Shown here: positions 25,417 through 39,009 of the stretch, in pieces
How the letters are laid out: every line of letters starts with the position of its first letter
Numbering within the stretch: position 1 is the stretch's first letter
Assembly (NCBI GenBank): GCA_947579665.1
Contig: OX388349.1
Location: forward strand, 75,582,841 to 75,646,840
Direction of reading: 5' to 3'
Source of the DNA: Sympetrum striolatum
Taxonomy: Eukaryota; Arthropoda; Insecta; Odonata; Libellulidae
Length of the DNA stretch: 64,000 nt
Made by a program: the position numbers and the translations under genes
The notes under the pieces: model-generated
The model's input: the letters and a program-made list of their open reading frames with translations, nothing else
Databases searched by the model: none
Told to the model about the DNA's origin: nothing

Positions 25417-28400
25417 TTGCCATTGTTCCAAATATTAATTACTTTGCTCTTATTTCTTACTGTCTCTCCTTCGATCTTATTTAGTTCACCTGTCATCCAT
25501 CGAATGGGACTGGGACCAAACCGTGACGAAGAGAATGATGACGACCCTTGGGAGAGAGTGCAACCAGAAAAGAATAAGTACAAAATTCATAGTAATTAAG
25601 ATTTTACATAGTCTAATTTGCTGTAAATAGTCCTTTTGTTTGCCCTTGTTCCAAATATTAATTAATTTGCTCTTACTTCTTACTGTCTCTCATATTCTCT
25701 TAATTAGTTCACCTGTCGTCCATCAAACGGGACTGGGACTAATCCGTGACGAAGTGACTGATGGCGACCTTGGGAGAGAGTACAACCAGGAAAGAATAAG
25801 TACAAAATGCATAGTAATTAAGATTTTATGTAGTTAAATTCCTGTAAATAGTCCTTTTGTTTGCCATTGTTCCAAATATTAATTAATTTGCTCTTATTTC
25901 TTACAGTCTCTCTTTCGCTCTTATTTAGTTCACCTGTCGTTTATCGAATGGGACTGGGACCAAACCGTGACGAAGAGACTGATGACGACCCTGGGGTGAG
26001 AGTGCAACCAGGAAAGAATAAGTACAAAATGCATAGTAATTAAGATTTTACATAGATTAATTTGCTGTAAATAGTCCTTTTGTTTGCCATTGTACAAAAT
26101 ATTAATTAATTTGCTCTTATTTCTTACCGTCTCTCCTTCGCTCTTATTTAGTTCACCTCTCGTCCAACGAAAGGGACTGGGACTAAACCATGACGAAGAG
26201 ACTGATGACGACATTGGGGAGAGAGTACAACCAGGAAAGAATAAGTACAAAATGCATAGTAATTAGGATTTTACATGGTTGAATTTGCTATAAATAGTCC
26301 TTTTGTTTGCCATTGTTCCAAATATTAATTCATTTGCTCTTATTTCTTACAGTCTCCCCTTCGCTCTTATTTAGTTCACCTCTCATCGAACAAATGGGAC
26401 TGGGACCAAACCATGACGAAGAGACTGATGACGACATTGGGGAGAGTACAACCAGGAAAGAATAAGTACAAAATGCATAGTAATTAAGATTTTACATAGT
26501 TTAATTTGCTATAAATAGTCCTTTTGTTTGCCGTTGTTCCAAATATTAATTGATTTGCTCTTATTTCTTAAAGTCCCCCCTTTCCCTCTGATTGAGTTCA
26601 CCTCTCGTCGAACGAATGGGACTGGGACCAAACCATGACGAAGGGACTGATAACGACATTGGGGAAAGAGTACAACCAGGAAAGAATAAGTACAAAATGA
26701 ATAGTAATTAAGATTTTACATAGTTTAATTTGCTATAAATAGTCCTTTTGTTTGCGATTGTTCCAAATATTAATTCATTTGCTCTTATTTCTTACAGTCT
26801 CTCCTTCGCTCTTATTTAGTTCACCACTCGTCGAACGAACGGGACTGGGACCAAATCATGACCAAGAGACTGATGACGACATTGCAGAGAGAGTACAACC
26901 AGGAAAGAATAAGTACAAAATGCATAGTAATTATTATTTTACATACTTTAATTTGCTGTAAATAATCCTTTTGTTTGTCATTGTTCCAAATATTAATTAA
27001 ATTGCTCTTTCTTTCTTACAGTCTCTCCTTCGCTCTTATTTAGTTCACCTCTCGTCGAACGAACGGGACTGGGACCAAACCATGACGAACAGACTGATGA
27101 CGACATTGGGGAGAGAGTACAACCAGGAAAGAATAAGTACAAAATGCATAGTAATTAAGATTTTACATTGTTTAATTTGCTATAAATTGTCCTTTTGTTT
27201 GCCATTGTTCCAAATATTAATTCATTTGCTCTTATTTCTTACAGTCTCTCCTTCGCTCTTATTTAGTTCACCTCTCGTCGAAAGATCGGGACTTGGACCA
27301 AACCGTGACGAAGAGACTGATGACGACCTTGGGGAGAGAGTACAACCAGGAAAGAATAAGTACAAAATGCATAGTAATTAAGATTTTACATAGTTTAATT
27401 TGCTGTAAATAGTCCTTTTGTTTAACATTGTTCCAAAAATTAATTCATTTGCTCTTATTTCCTATAGTCTCACCTTCGCTCTTATTTAGTTCACCTCTCG
27501 TCTAACGAACGGGACTGGGACCAAACCATGACGAAGAGACTGATGACGACCTTGGGGAGAGAGTACAACCAGGAAAGAATAAGTATAAATGCATAGTAAT
27601 TAAGATTTTACATAGTTTAATTTGCTGTAAATAGTCCTTTTGTTTGCCATTGTTCCAAATATTAATTCATTTGCTCTTATATCTTACAGTCTCTCCTTCG
27701 CTCCTATATAGTTCACCTCTCCTCTAACGAACGGGACTGGGACCACACCATGACGAAGAGACTGATGACGACCTTGCGGAGAGAGTACAACCAGGAAAGA
27801 ATAAGTACAAAATGCATAGTAATTAAGATTTTACATAGTTTAATTTGCTGTTAATAGTCCTTTTGTTTGCCATTGTTCCAAATATTAATTCATTTGCTCT
27901 TATTTCTTACAGTCTCTCCTTCGCTCTTATTTAGTTCACCTCTCGTCTAACGAATGGGACTGGGACCAAATCATGTTGAAGAGACTGATGACGACCTTGG
28001 AGAGAGAGTACAACCAGGAAAGAATAAGTACAAAATCCATTGTAATTAATATTTATTATAGTTTAATTTTTCTGTAAATAATCCTTTTTTTGCCATTGTT
28101 CCAAATATTAATTAATTTGCACTTATTTCTTACTGTTTCTCCTTCGCTCCTATATAGTTCACCTCTCCTCTAACGAACGGGACTGGGACCACACCATGAC
28201 GAAGAGACTGATGACGACCTTGGAAGAGAGTACAACCAGGAAAGAATAAGTACAAAATGCATAGTAATTAAGATTTTAAATAGTTTAATTTGCTGTAAAT
28301 AGTCCTTTTGTTTGCCATTGTTCCAAATATTAATTCATGTGCTCTTATTTCTTACAGTCTCTCCTTCGCTCTTATTTAGTTCACCTCTCGTCTAACGAAC

Positions 28401-30986
28401 GGGACAGGGACCAAAACATGTTGAAGAGACTGATGACGACCTTGGGGAGAGAGTACAACCAGGAATGAATAAGTACAAAATGCATAGTAATTAAGATTTA
28501 ACATAGTTTAATTTGCTATAAACAGTCCTTTTGTTTGCCATTGTTCGAAATATTAATTCATTTGCTCTTATTTCTTACAGTCTCTCCTTCGCTCCTATTT
28601 AGTTCACCTCTCGTCGAACGAACGGGACTGGGACCAAACCATGAGGAAGAGACTGATGACGAACTTGGGGAGAGAGTACAACCAGGAAAGAATAAGTACA
28701 AAATGCGTAGTAATTAAGATTTTACATAGTTTAATTTGCTGTAAATAGTCCTTTTGTTTGCCATTTTTCAAATATTAATTCATTTGCTCTTATTTCTTAC
28801 TGTCACTCCTTTGCTCATATTTAGTTCACCTCTCGTCGAACGAACGGGACTGGGACTAAACCATGACGATGAGACTGATGACCACCTTGGGGAGAGAGTA
28901 GAACCAGGAAAGAATAAGTACAAAATGCATAGTAATCAAGATTTTACATAGTTTAATTTGCTGTAAATAGTCCTTTTGTTATCCATTGTTCCTAATATTA
29001 ATTCAGTTGCTCTTATTTCTTACAGTCTCTCCTTCACTCTTATATAGTTCACCTCTCGTCGAACGAATGGGACTGGGACCAAACCATAACGAAGAGACTG
29101 ATGACGACCTTGGGGAGATAGTACAACCAGGAAAGAATAAGTACAAAATGCATAGTAATTAAGATTTTATATAGTTTAATTTGCTGTAAATAGCTCTTTT
29201 GTTTGCCATTGTTCCAAATATTAATTAATTTGCTCTTATTTCTTACTGTCTCTCCTTCGCTCTTATTTAGTTCACCTGTCATCCATCGAATGGGACTGGG
29301 ACCAAACCGTGATGAAGAGAATGATGACGACCCTGGGGAGAGAGTGCAACCAGGCATGAATGAGTACAAAATGCATAGTAATTAGGATTTTACATAGTTT
29401 AATTTGCTGTAAATAGTCCTTTTGTTGTCCCATTGTTCCAAATATTAAATACTTTGCTCTTATTTCATACTGTCTCTCCTTCGCTCTTATTTAGATCACC
29501 TGTCATCCATCGAATGGGACTGGGACCAAACCGTGACGAAGAGAATGATGACGACCCTGGGGAGAGAGTGCAACCAGAAAAGAATAAGTACAAAATTCAT
29601 AGTAATTAAGATTTTACATAGTTTAATTTGCTGTAAATAGTCCTTTTGTTTGCCATTGTTCCAAATATTAATTAATTTGCTCTTACTTCTTACTGTCTCT
29701 CCTTCGCTATTAATTAGTTCACCTGTCGTCCAACGAACGGGACTGGGACTAAACCGCGACGAAGTGACTGATGGCGACCTTGGGAGAGAGTACAACAAGG
29801 AAAGAATAAGTACAAAATGCATAGTAATTAAGATTTTATATAGTTTTATTTGCTGTAAATAGTCCTTTTGTTTGCCATTGTTCCAAATATTAATTAATTT
29901 GCTCTTATTTCTTACAGTCTCTCCTTCGCTCTTATTTAGTTCACCTCACGTCGAACAAACGGGACTGGGACCAAACCATGACGAAGAGACTGATGACGAC
30001 CTTGGGGAGAGAGTACAACCAGGAAAGAATAAGTATAAAATGCATAGTATTTAAGATTTTCCATAATTTAATTTGCTGTAAATAGTCCTTTTGTTTGCCA
30101 TTGTACAAAATATTAATTAATTTGCTCTTATTTCTTATAGTCTCTCCTTCGCTCTTATTTAGTTCACCTCTCGTCGAAAGAACGGGACTGGGACCAAACC
30201 ATGAGGAAGAGACTGATGACGACCCTGGTGAGAGAGTACAACCAGGAAAGAATAAGTACAAAATGCATAGTTATTAAGATTTTACATAGTTTAATTTGCT
30301 GTAAATAGTCCTTTTGTTTGCCATTGTTCCATATATTAATTCATATTCTCTTATTTCTTAATGTCTCTCCTTCGCTCTTATTTAGTTCATCTCTCGTCCA
30401 ACAAACGGGACTGGGACTAAACCATGACGAAGAGACTGATGACGACCTTGGGGAGAGAGTACAACCAGGAAAGAATAAGTACAAAATGCATAGTATTTAA
30501 GATTTTACATAGTTTAATTTGCTGTAAATAGTCCTTTTGTTTGCCATTGTTCCAAATATTAATTAATTTGCTCTTATTTCTTACAGTCTCTCCTTCGCTC
30601 TTATTTAGTTCACCTCTCGTCGAAAGAACGGGACTGGGACTAAATCATGACGAAGAGACTGATGACGACCTTAGGGAGAGAATGCAACCAGGAAAGAATA
30701 AGTACAAAATGCATAGTAGTTAAGATTTTACATAGTTTAATTTGCTGTAAATAGTCCTTTTGTTTGCCATTGTTCCATATATTAATTCATTTGCTCTTAT
30801 TTCTTAATGTCTCTCCTGCGCTCTTATTTAGTTCATCTCTCGTCCAACGAACGGGACTGGGACTAAACCATGACGAAGAGACTGATGACAACCTTGGGGA
30901 GAGAGTACAACCTGGAAAGAATAAGTACAAAATGCATAGTAATTAAGATTATACATAGTTTAATTTGCTGTAAATAGTCCTTTTGT
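25417..30986. repeat. Rearranged 25-monomer HOR: q', u, a-q, u, v, w, r, s, t
   Basis: The order a to p is kept as in copies 1 and 2 but with more differences, including a two-base deletion near 26450 (GGGGAGAGTAC) and a one-base loss near 28222 (CTTGGAAGAGAG). Between q and r it contains three extra types (u 29650, v 29872, w 30095) that are absent from the 21-monomer copies. Type j here reads GTCTAACG and is nonsense in the 60-codon frame, whereas in copies 1 and 2 it reads GTCCAACG and is open. Confidence 0.85.
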
Positions 30987-33900
30987 TTGCCATTGTTCCA
31001 AATATTAATTCATTTGCTCTTATTTCTTACAGTCTCTCCTTCGCTCTTATTTAGTTCACCTCTCGTCGAAAGATCGGGACTTGGACCAAACCGTGACGAA
31101 GAGACTGATGACGACCTTGGGGAGAGAGTACAACCAGGAAAGAATAAGTACAAAATGCATAGTAATTAAGATTTTACATAGTTTAATTTGCTGTAAATAG
31201 TCCTTTTGTTTAACATTGTTCCAAAAATTAATTCATTTGCTCTTATTTCCTATAGTCTCACCTTCGCTCTTATTTAGTTCACCTCTCGTCTAACGAACGG
31301 GACTGGGACCAAACCATGACGAAGAGACTGATGACGACCTTGGGGAGAGAGTACAACCAGGAAAGAATAAGTATAAATGCATAGTAATTAAGATTTTACA
31401 TAGTTTAATTTGCTGTAAATAGTCCTTTTGTTTGCCATTGTTCCAAATATTAATTCATTTGCTCTTATATCTTACAGTCTCTCCTTCGCTCCTATATAGT
31501 TCACCTCTCCTCTAACGAACGGGACTGGGACCACACCATGACGAAGAGACTGATGACGACCTTGCGGAGAGAGTACAACCAGGAAAGAATAAGTACAAAA
31601 TGCATAGTAATTAAGATTTTACATAGTTTAATTTGCTGTTAATAGTCCTTTTGTTTGCCATTGTTCCAAATATTAATTCATTTGCTCTTATTTCTTACAG
31701 TCTCTCCTTCGCTCTTATTTAGTTCACCTCTCGTCTAACGAATGGGACTGGGACCAAATCATGTTGAAGAGACTGATGACGACCTTGGAGAGAGAGTACA
31801 ACCAGGAAAGAATAAGTACAAAATCCATTGTAATTAATATTTATTATAGTTTAATTTTTCTGTAAATAATCCTTTTTTTGCCATTGTTCCAAATATTAAT
31901 TAATTTGCACTTATTTCTTACTGTTTCTCCTTCGCTCCTATATAGTTCACCTCTCCTCTAACGAACGGGACTGGGACCACACCATGACGAAGAGACTGAT
32001 GACGACCTTGGAAGAGAGTACAACCAGGAAAGAATAAGTACAAAATGCATAGTAATTAAGATTTTAAATAGTTTAATTTGCTGTAAATAGTCCTTTTGTT
32101 TGCCATTGTTCCAAATATTAATTCATGTGCTCTTATTTCTTACAGTCTCTCCTTCGCTCTTATTTAGTTCACCTCTCGTCTAACGAACGGGACAGGGACC
32201 AAAACATGTTGAAGAGACTGATGACGACCTTGGGGAGAGAGTACAACCAGGAATGAATAAGTACAAAATGCATAGTAATTAAGATTTTACATAGTTTAAT
32301 TTGCTATAAATAGTCCTTTTGTTTGCCATTGTTCGAAATATTAATTCATTTGCTCTTATTTCTTACAGTCTCTCCTTCGCTCCTATTTAGTTCACCTCTC
32401 GTCGAACGAACGGGACTGGGACCAAACCATGAGGAAGAGACTGATGACGAACTTGGGGAGAGAGTACAACCAGGAAAGAATAAGTACAAAATGCGTAGTA
32501 ATTAAGATTTTACATAGTTTAATTTGCTGTAAATAGTCCTTTTGTTTGCCATTTTTCAAATATTAATTCATTTGCTCTTATTTCTTACTGTCACTCCTTC
32601 GCTCATATTTAGTTCACCTCTCGTCGAACGAACGGGACTGGGACTAAACCATGACGATGAGACTGATGACCACCTTTGGGAGAGAGTAGAACCAGGAAAG
32701 AATAAGTACAAAATGCATAGTAATCAAGATTTTACATAGTTTAATTTGCTGTAAATAGTCCTTTTGTTATCCATTGTTCCTAATATTAATTCAGTTGCTC
32801 TTATTTCTTACAGTCTCTCCTTCACTCTTATATAGTTCACCTCTCGTCGAACGAATGGGACTGGGACCAAACCATAACGAAGAGACTGATGACGACCTTG
32901 GGGAGATAGTACAACCAGGAAAGAATAAGTACAAAATGCATAGTAATTAAGATTTTATATAGTTTAATTTGCTGTAAATAGCTCTTTTGTTTGCCATTGT
33001 TCCAAATATTAATTAATTTGCTCTTATTTCTTACTGTCTCTCCTTCGCTCTTATTTAGTTCACCTGTCATCCATCGAATGGGACTGGGACCAAACCGTGA
33101 TGAAGAGAATGATGACGACCCTGGGGAGAGAGTGCAACCAGGCATGAATGAGTACAAAATGCATAGTAATTAGGATTTTACATAGTTTAATTTGCTGTAA
33201 ATAGTCCTTTTGTTTGCCATTGTTCCAAATATTAAATACTTTGCTCTTATTTCATACTGTCTCTCCTTCGCTCTTATTTAGATCACCTGTCATCCATCGA
33301 ATGGGACTGGGACCAAACCGTGACGAAGAGAATGATGACGACCCTGGGGAGAGAGTGCAACCAGAAAAGAATAAGTACAAAATTCATAGTAATTAAGATT
33401 TTACATAGTTTAATTTGCTGTAAATAGTCCTTTTGTTTGCCATTGTTCCAAATATTAATTAATTTGCTCTTACTTCTTACTGTCTCTCCTTCGCTATTAA
33501 TTAGTTCACCTGTCGTCCAACGAACGGGACTGGGACTAAACCGTGACGAAGTGACTGATGGCGACCTTGGGAGAGAGTACAACAAGGAAAGAATAAGTAC
33601 AAAATGCATAGTAATTAAGATTTTATATAGTTTAATTTGCTGTAAATAGTCCTTTTGTTTGCCATTGTTCCAAATATTAATTAATTTGCTCTTATTTCTT
33701 ACAGTCTCTCCTTCGCTCTTATTTAGTTCACCTCACGTCGAACAAACGGGACTGGGACCAAACCATGACGAAGAGACTGATGACGACCTTGGGGAGAGAG
33801 TACAACCAGGAAAGAATAAGTATAAAATGCATAGTATTTAAGATTTTCCATAATTTAATTTGCTGTAAATAGTCCTTTTGTTTGCCATTGTACAAAATAT

Positions 33901-34773
33901 TAATTAATTTGCTCTTATTTCTTACAGTCTCTCCTTCGCTCTTATTTAGTTCACCTCTCGTCGAAAGAACGGGACTGGGACCAAACCATGAGGAAGAGAC
34001 TGATGACGACCCTGGTGAGAGAGTACAACCAGGAAAGAATAAGTACAAAATGCATAGTTATTAAGATTTTACATAGTTTAATTTGCTGTAAATAGTCCTT
34101 TTGTTTGCCATTGTTCCATATATTAATTCATATTCTCTTATTTCTTAATGTCTCTCCTTCGCTCTTATTTAGTTCATCTCTCGTCCAACAAACGGGACTG
34201 GGACTAAACCATGACGAAGAGACTGATGACGACCTTGGGGAGAGAGTACAACCAGGAAAGAATAAGTACAAAATGCATAGTATTTAAGATTTTACATAGT
34301 TTAATTTGCTGTAAATAGTCCTTTTGTTTGCCATTGTTCCAAATATTAATTAATTTGCTCTTATTTCTTACAGTCTCTCCTTCGCTCTTATTTAGTTCAC
34401 CTCTCGTCGAAAGAACGGGACTGGGACTAAATCATGACGAAGAGACTGATGACGACCTTAGGGAGAGAATGCAACCAGGAAAGAATAAGTACAAAATGCA
34501 TAGTAGTTAAGATTTTACATAGTTTAATTTGCTGTAAATAGTCCTTTTGTTTGCCATTGTTCCATATATTAATTCATTTGCTCTTATTTCTTAATGTCTC
34601 TCCTGCGCTCTTATTTAGTTCATCTCTCGTCCAACGAACGGGACTGGGACTAAACCATGACGAAGAGACTGATGACAACCTTGGGGAGAGAGTACAACCT
34701 GGAAAGAATAAGTACAAAATGCATAGTAATTAAGATTATACATAGTTTAATTTGCTATAAATAGTCCTTTTGT
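30987..34773. repeat. 17-monomer HOR: types g to t including u, v, w
   Basis: From 32323 this block repeats 28535 onwards at an offset of 3788 bp, with very few differences across types m to t. Its first part (g to l) equals the later 35445-36777 stretch at an offset of about 4458 bp. The block directly joins type t of the previous block to type g, skipping d, e and f. Confidence 0.85.
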
Positions 34774-37700
34774 TTGCCGTTGTTCCAAATATTAATTGAT
34801 TTGCTCTTATTTCTTAAAGTCCCCCCTTTCGCTCTGATTGAGTTCACCTCTCGTCGAACGAATGGGACTGGGACCAAACCATGACGAAGGGACTGATGAC
34901 GACATTGGGGAAAGAGTACAACCAGGAAAGAATAAGTACAAAATGCATAGTAATTAAGATTTTACATAGTTTAATTTGCTATAAATAGTCCTTTTGTTTG
35001 CGATTGTTCCAAATATTAATTCATTTGCTCTTATTTCTTACAGTCTCTCCTTCGCTCTTATTTAGTTCACCACTCGTCGAACGAACGGGACTGGGACCAA
35101 ACCATGACCAAGAGACTGATGACGACATTGCGGAGAGAGTACAACCAGGAAAGAATAAGTACAAAATGCATAGTAATTATTATTTTACATAGTTTAATTT
35201 GCTGTAAATAGTCCTTTTGTTTGTCATTGTTCCAAATATTAATTAAATTGCTCTTTCTTTCTTACAGTCTCTCCTTCGCTCTTATTTAGTTCACCTCTCG
35301 TCGAACGAACGGGACTGGGACCAAACCATGACGAACAGACTGATGACGACATTGGGGAGAGAGTACAACCAGGAAAGAATAAGTACAAAATGCATAGTAA
35401 TTAAGATTTTACATTGTTTAATTTGCTATAAATAGTCCTTTTGTTTGCCATTGTTCCAAATATTAATTCATTTGCTCTTATTTCTTACAGTCTCTCCTTC
35501 GCTCTTATTTAGTTCACCTCTCGTCGAAAGATCGGGACTTGGACCGAACCGTGACGAAGAGACTGATGACGACCTTGGGGAGAGAGTACAACCAGGAAAG
35601 AATAAGTACAAAATGCATAGTAATTATTATTTTACATAGTTTAATTTGCTGTAAATAGTCCTTTTGTTTAACATTGTTCCAAAAATTAATTCATTTGCTC
35701 TTATTTCCTATAGTCTCACCTTCGCTCTTATTTAGTTCACCTCTCGTCTAACGAACGGGACTGGGACCAAACCATGACGAAGAGACTGATGACGACCTTG
35801 GGGAGAGAGTACAACCAGGAAAGAATAAGTATAAATGCATAGTTATTAAGATTTTACATAGTTTAATTTGCTGTAAATAGTCCTTTTGTTTGCCATTGTT
35901 CCAAATATTAATTCATTTGCTCTTATATCTTACAGTCTCTCCTTCGCTCCTATATAGTTCACCTCTCCTCTAACGAACGGGACTGGGACCACACCATGAC
36001 GAAGAGACTGATGACGACCTTGCGGAGAGAGTACAACCAGGAAAGAATAAGTACAAAATGCATAATAATTAAGATTTTACATAGTTTAATTTGCTGTTAA
36101 TAGTCCTTTTGTTTGCCATTGTTCCAAATATTAATTCATTTGCTCTTATTTCTTACAGTCTCTCCTTCGCTCTTATTTAGTTCACCTCTCGTCTAACGAA
36201 TGGGACTGGGACCAAATCATGTTGAAGAGACTGATGACGACCTTGGAGAGAGAGTACAACCAGGAAAGAATAAGTACAAAATCCATTGTAATTAATATTT
36301 ATTATAGTTTAATTTTTCTGTAAATAATCCTTTTTTTGCCATTGTTCCAAATATTAATTAATTTGCACTTATTTCTTACTGTTTCTCCTTCGCTCCTATA
36401 TAGTTCACCTCTCCTCTAACGAACGGGACTGGGACCACACCATGACGAAGAGACTGATGACGACCTTGGGAAGAGAGTACAACCAGGAAAGAATAAGTAC
36501 AAAATGCATAGTAATTAAGATTTTAAATAGTTTAATTTGCTGTAAATAGTCCTTTTGTTTGCCATTGTTCCAAATATTAATTCATGTGCTCTTATTTCTT
36601 ACAGTCTCTCCTTCGCTCTTATTTAGTTCACCTCTTGTCTAACGAACGGGACAGGGACCAAAACATGTTGAAGAGACTGATGATGACCTTGGGGAGAGAG
36701 TACAACCAGGAATGAATAAGTACAAAATGCATAGTAATTAAGATTTTACATAGTTTAATTTGCTGTAAATAGTCCTTTTGTTTGCCATTTTTCAAATATT
36801 AATTCATTTGCTCTTATTTCTTACTGTCACTCCTTCGCTCTTATTTAGTTCACCTCTCGTCGAACGAACGGGACTGGGACTAAACCATGACGATGAGACT
36901 GATGACCACCTTGGGGAGAGAGTAGAACCAGGAAAGAATAAGTACAAAATGCATAGTAATCAAGATTTTACATAGTTTAATTTGCTGTAAATAGTCCTTT
37001 TGTTATCCATTGTTCCTAATATTAATTCAGTTGCTCTTATTTCTTACAGTCTCTCCTTCGCTCTTATATAGTTCACCTCTCGTCGAACGAATGGGACTGG
37101 GACCAAACCATAACGAAGAGACTGATGACGACCTTGGGGAGATAGTACAACCAGGAAAGAATAAGTACAAAATGCATAGTAATTAAGATTTTATATAGTT
37201 TAATTTGCTGTAAATAGCTCTTTTGTTTGCCATTGTTCCAAATATTAATTAATTTGCTCTTATTTCTTACTGTCTCTCCTTCGCTCTTATTTAGTTCGCC
37301 TGTCATCCATCGAATGGGACTGGGACCAAACCGTGATGAAGAGAATGATGACGACCCTGGGGAGAGAGTGCAACCAGGCATGAATAAGTACAAAATGCAT
37401 AGTAATTAGGATTTTACATAGTTTAATTTGCTGTAAATAGTCCTTTTGTTTGCCATTGTTCCAAATATTAAATACTTTGCTCTTATTTCTTACTGTCTCT
37501 CCTTCGCTCTTATTTAGATCACCTGTCATCCATCGAATGGGACTGGGACCAAACCGTGACGAAGAGAATGATGACGACCCTGGGGAGAGAGTGCAACCAG
37601 AAAAGAATAAGTACAAAATTCATAGTAATTAAGATTTTACATAGTTTAATTTGCTGTAAATAGTCCTTTTGTTTGCCATTGTTCCAAATATTAATTAATT

Positions 37701-39009
37701 TGCTCTTACTTCTTACTGTCTCTCCTTCGCTATTAATTAGTTCACCTGTCGTCCATCGAACGGGACTGGGACTAAACCGTGACGAAGTGACTGATGGCGA
37801 CCTTGGGAGAGAGTACAACAAGGAAAGAATAAGTACAAAATTCATAGTAATTAAGATTTTATATAGTTTAATTTGCTGTAAATAGTCCTTTTGTTTGCCA
37901 TTGTTCCAAATATTAATTAATTTGCTCTTATTTCTTACAGTCTCTCCTTCGCTCTTATTTAGTTCACCTCACGTCGAACAAACGGGACTGGGACCAAACC
38001 ATGACGAAGAGACTGATGACGACCTTGGGGAGAGAGTACAACCAGGAAAGAATAAGTATAAAATGCATAGTATTTAAGATTTTCCATAGTTTAATTTGCT
38101 GTAAATAGTCCTTTTGTTTGCCATTGTACAAAATATTAATTAATTTGCTCTTATTTCTTACAGTCTCTCCTTCGCTCTTATTTAGTTCACCTCTCGTCGA
38201 AAGAACGGGACTGGGACCAAACCATGAGGAAGAGACTGATGACGACCCTGGTGAGAGAGTACAACCAGGAAAGAATAAGTACAAAATGCATAGTAATTAA
38301 GATTTTACATAGTTTAATTTCCTGTAAATAGTCCTTTTGTTTGCCATTGTTCCATATATTAATTCATATTCTCTTATTTCTTAATGTCTCTCCTTCGCTC
38401 TTATTTAGTTCATCTCTCGTCCAACAAACGGGACTGGGACTAAACCATGACGAAGAGACTGATGACGACCTTGGGGAGAGAGTACAACCAGGAAAGAATA
38501 AGTACAAAATGCATAGTATTTAAGATTTTACATAGTTTAATTTGCTGTAAATAGTCCTTTTGTTTGCCATTGTTCCAAATATTAATTAATTTGCTCTTAT
38601 TTCTTACAGTCTCTCCTTCGCTCTTATTTAGTTCACCTCTCGTCGTAAGAACGGGACTGGGACTAAATCATGACGAAGAGACTGATGACGACCTTAGGGA
38701 GAGAATGCAACCAGGAAAGAATAAGTACAAAATGCATAGTAGTTAAGATTTTACATAGTTTAATTTGCTGTAAATAGTCCTTTTGTTTGCCATTGTTCCA
38801 TATATTAATTCATTTGCTCTTATTTCTTAATGTCTCTCTTGCGCTCTTATTTAGTTCATCTCTCGTCCAACGAACGGGACTGGGACTAAACCATGACGAA
38901 GAGACTGATGACAACCTTGGGGAGAGAGTACAACCTGGAATGAATATGAACAAAATGCATAGTAATTAAGATTATACATAGTTTAATTTGCTGTAAATAG
39001 TCCTTTTGT
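34774..39009. repeat. 19-monomer HOR: types d', e-l, n-q, u, v, w, r, s, t
   Basis: Units from 36778 match 32542 onwards at an offset of 4236 bp. Type m is missing, so l at about 36560 is followed directly by n at 36778. Three units (d', e, f) present here are missing from the previous block. Type t at its end (38787) has private changes (GGAATGAATATGAAC), so the copy has begun to diverge at its right margin. Confidence 0.85.

Noticed and set aside
29496..29822. Minus-strand frames of 96-109 codons with Ser-rich and hydrophobic parts, repeated along the array.
   Set aside because: They start mostly at TTG, cross monomer borders into a different frame of the next unit, and lie opposite the plus-strand frame. 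They are best explained as shadows of the repeat composition.
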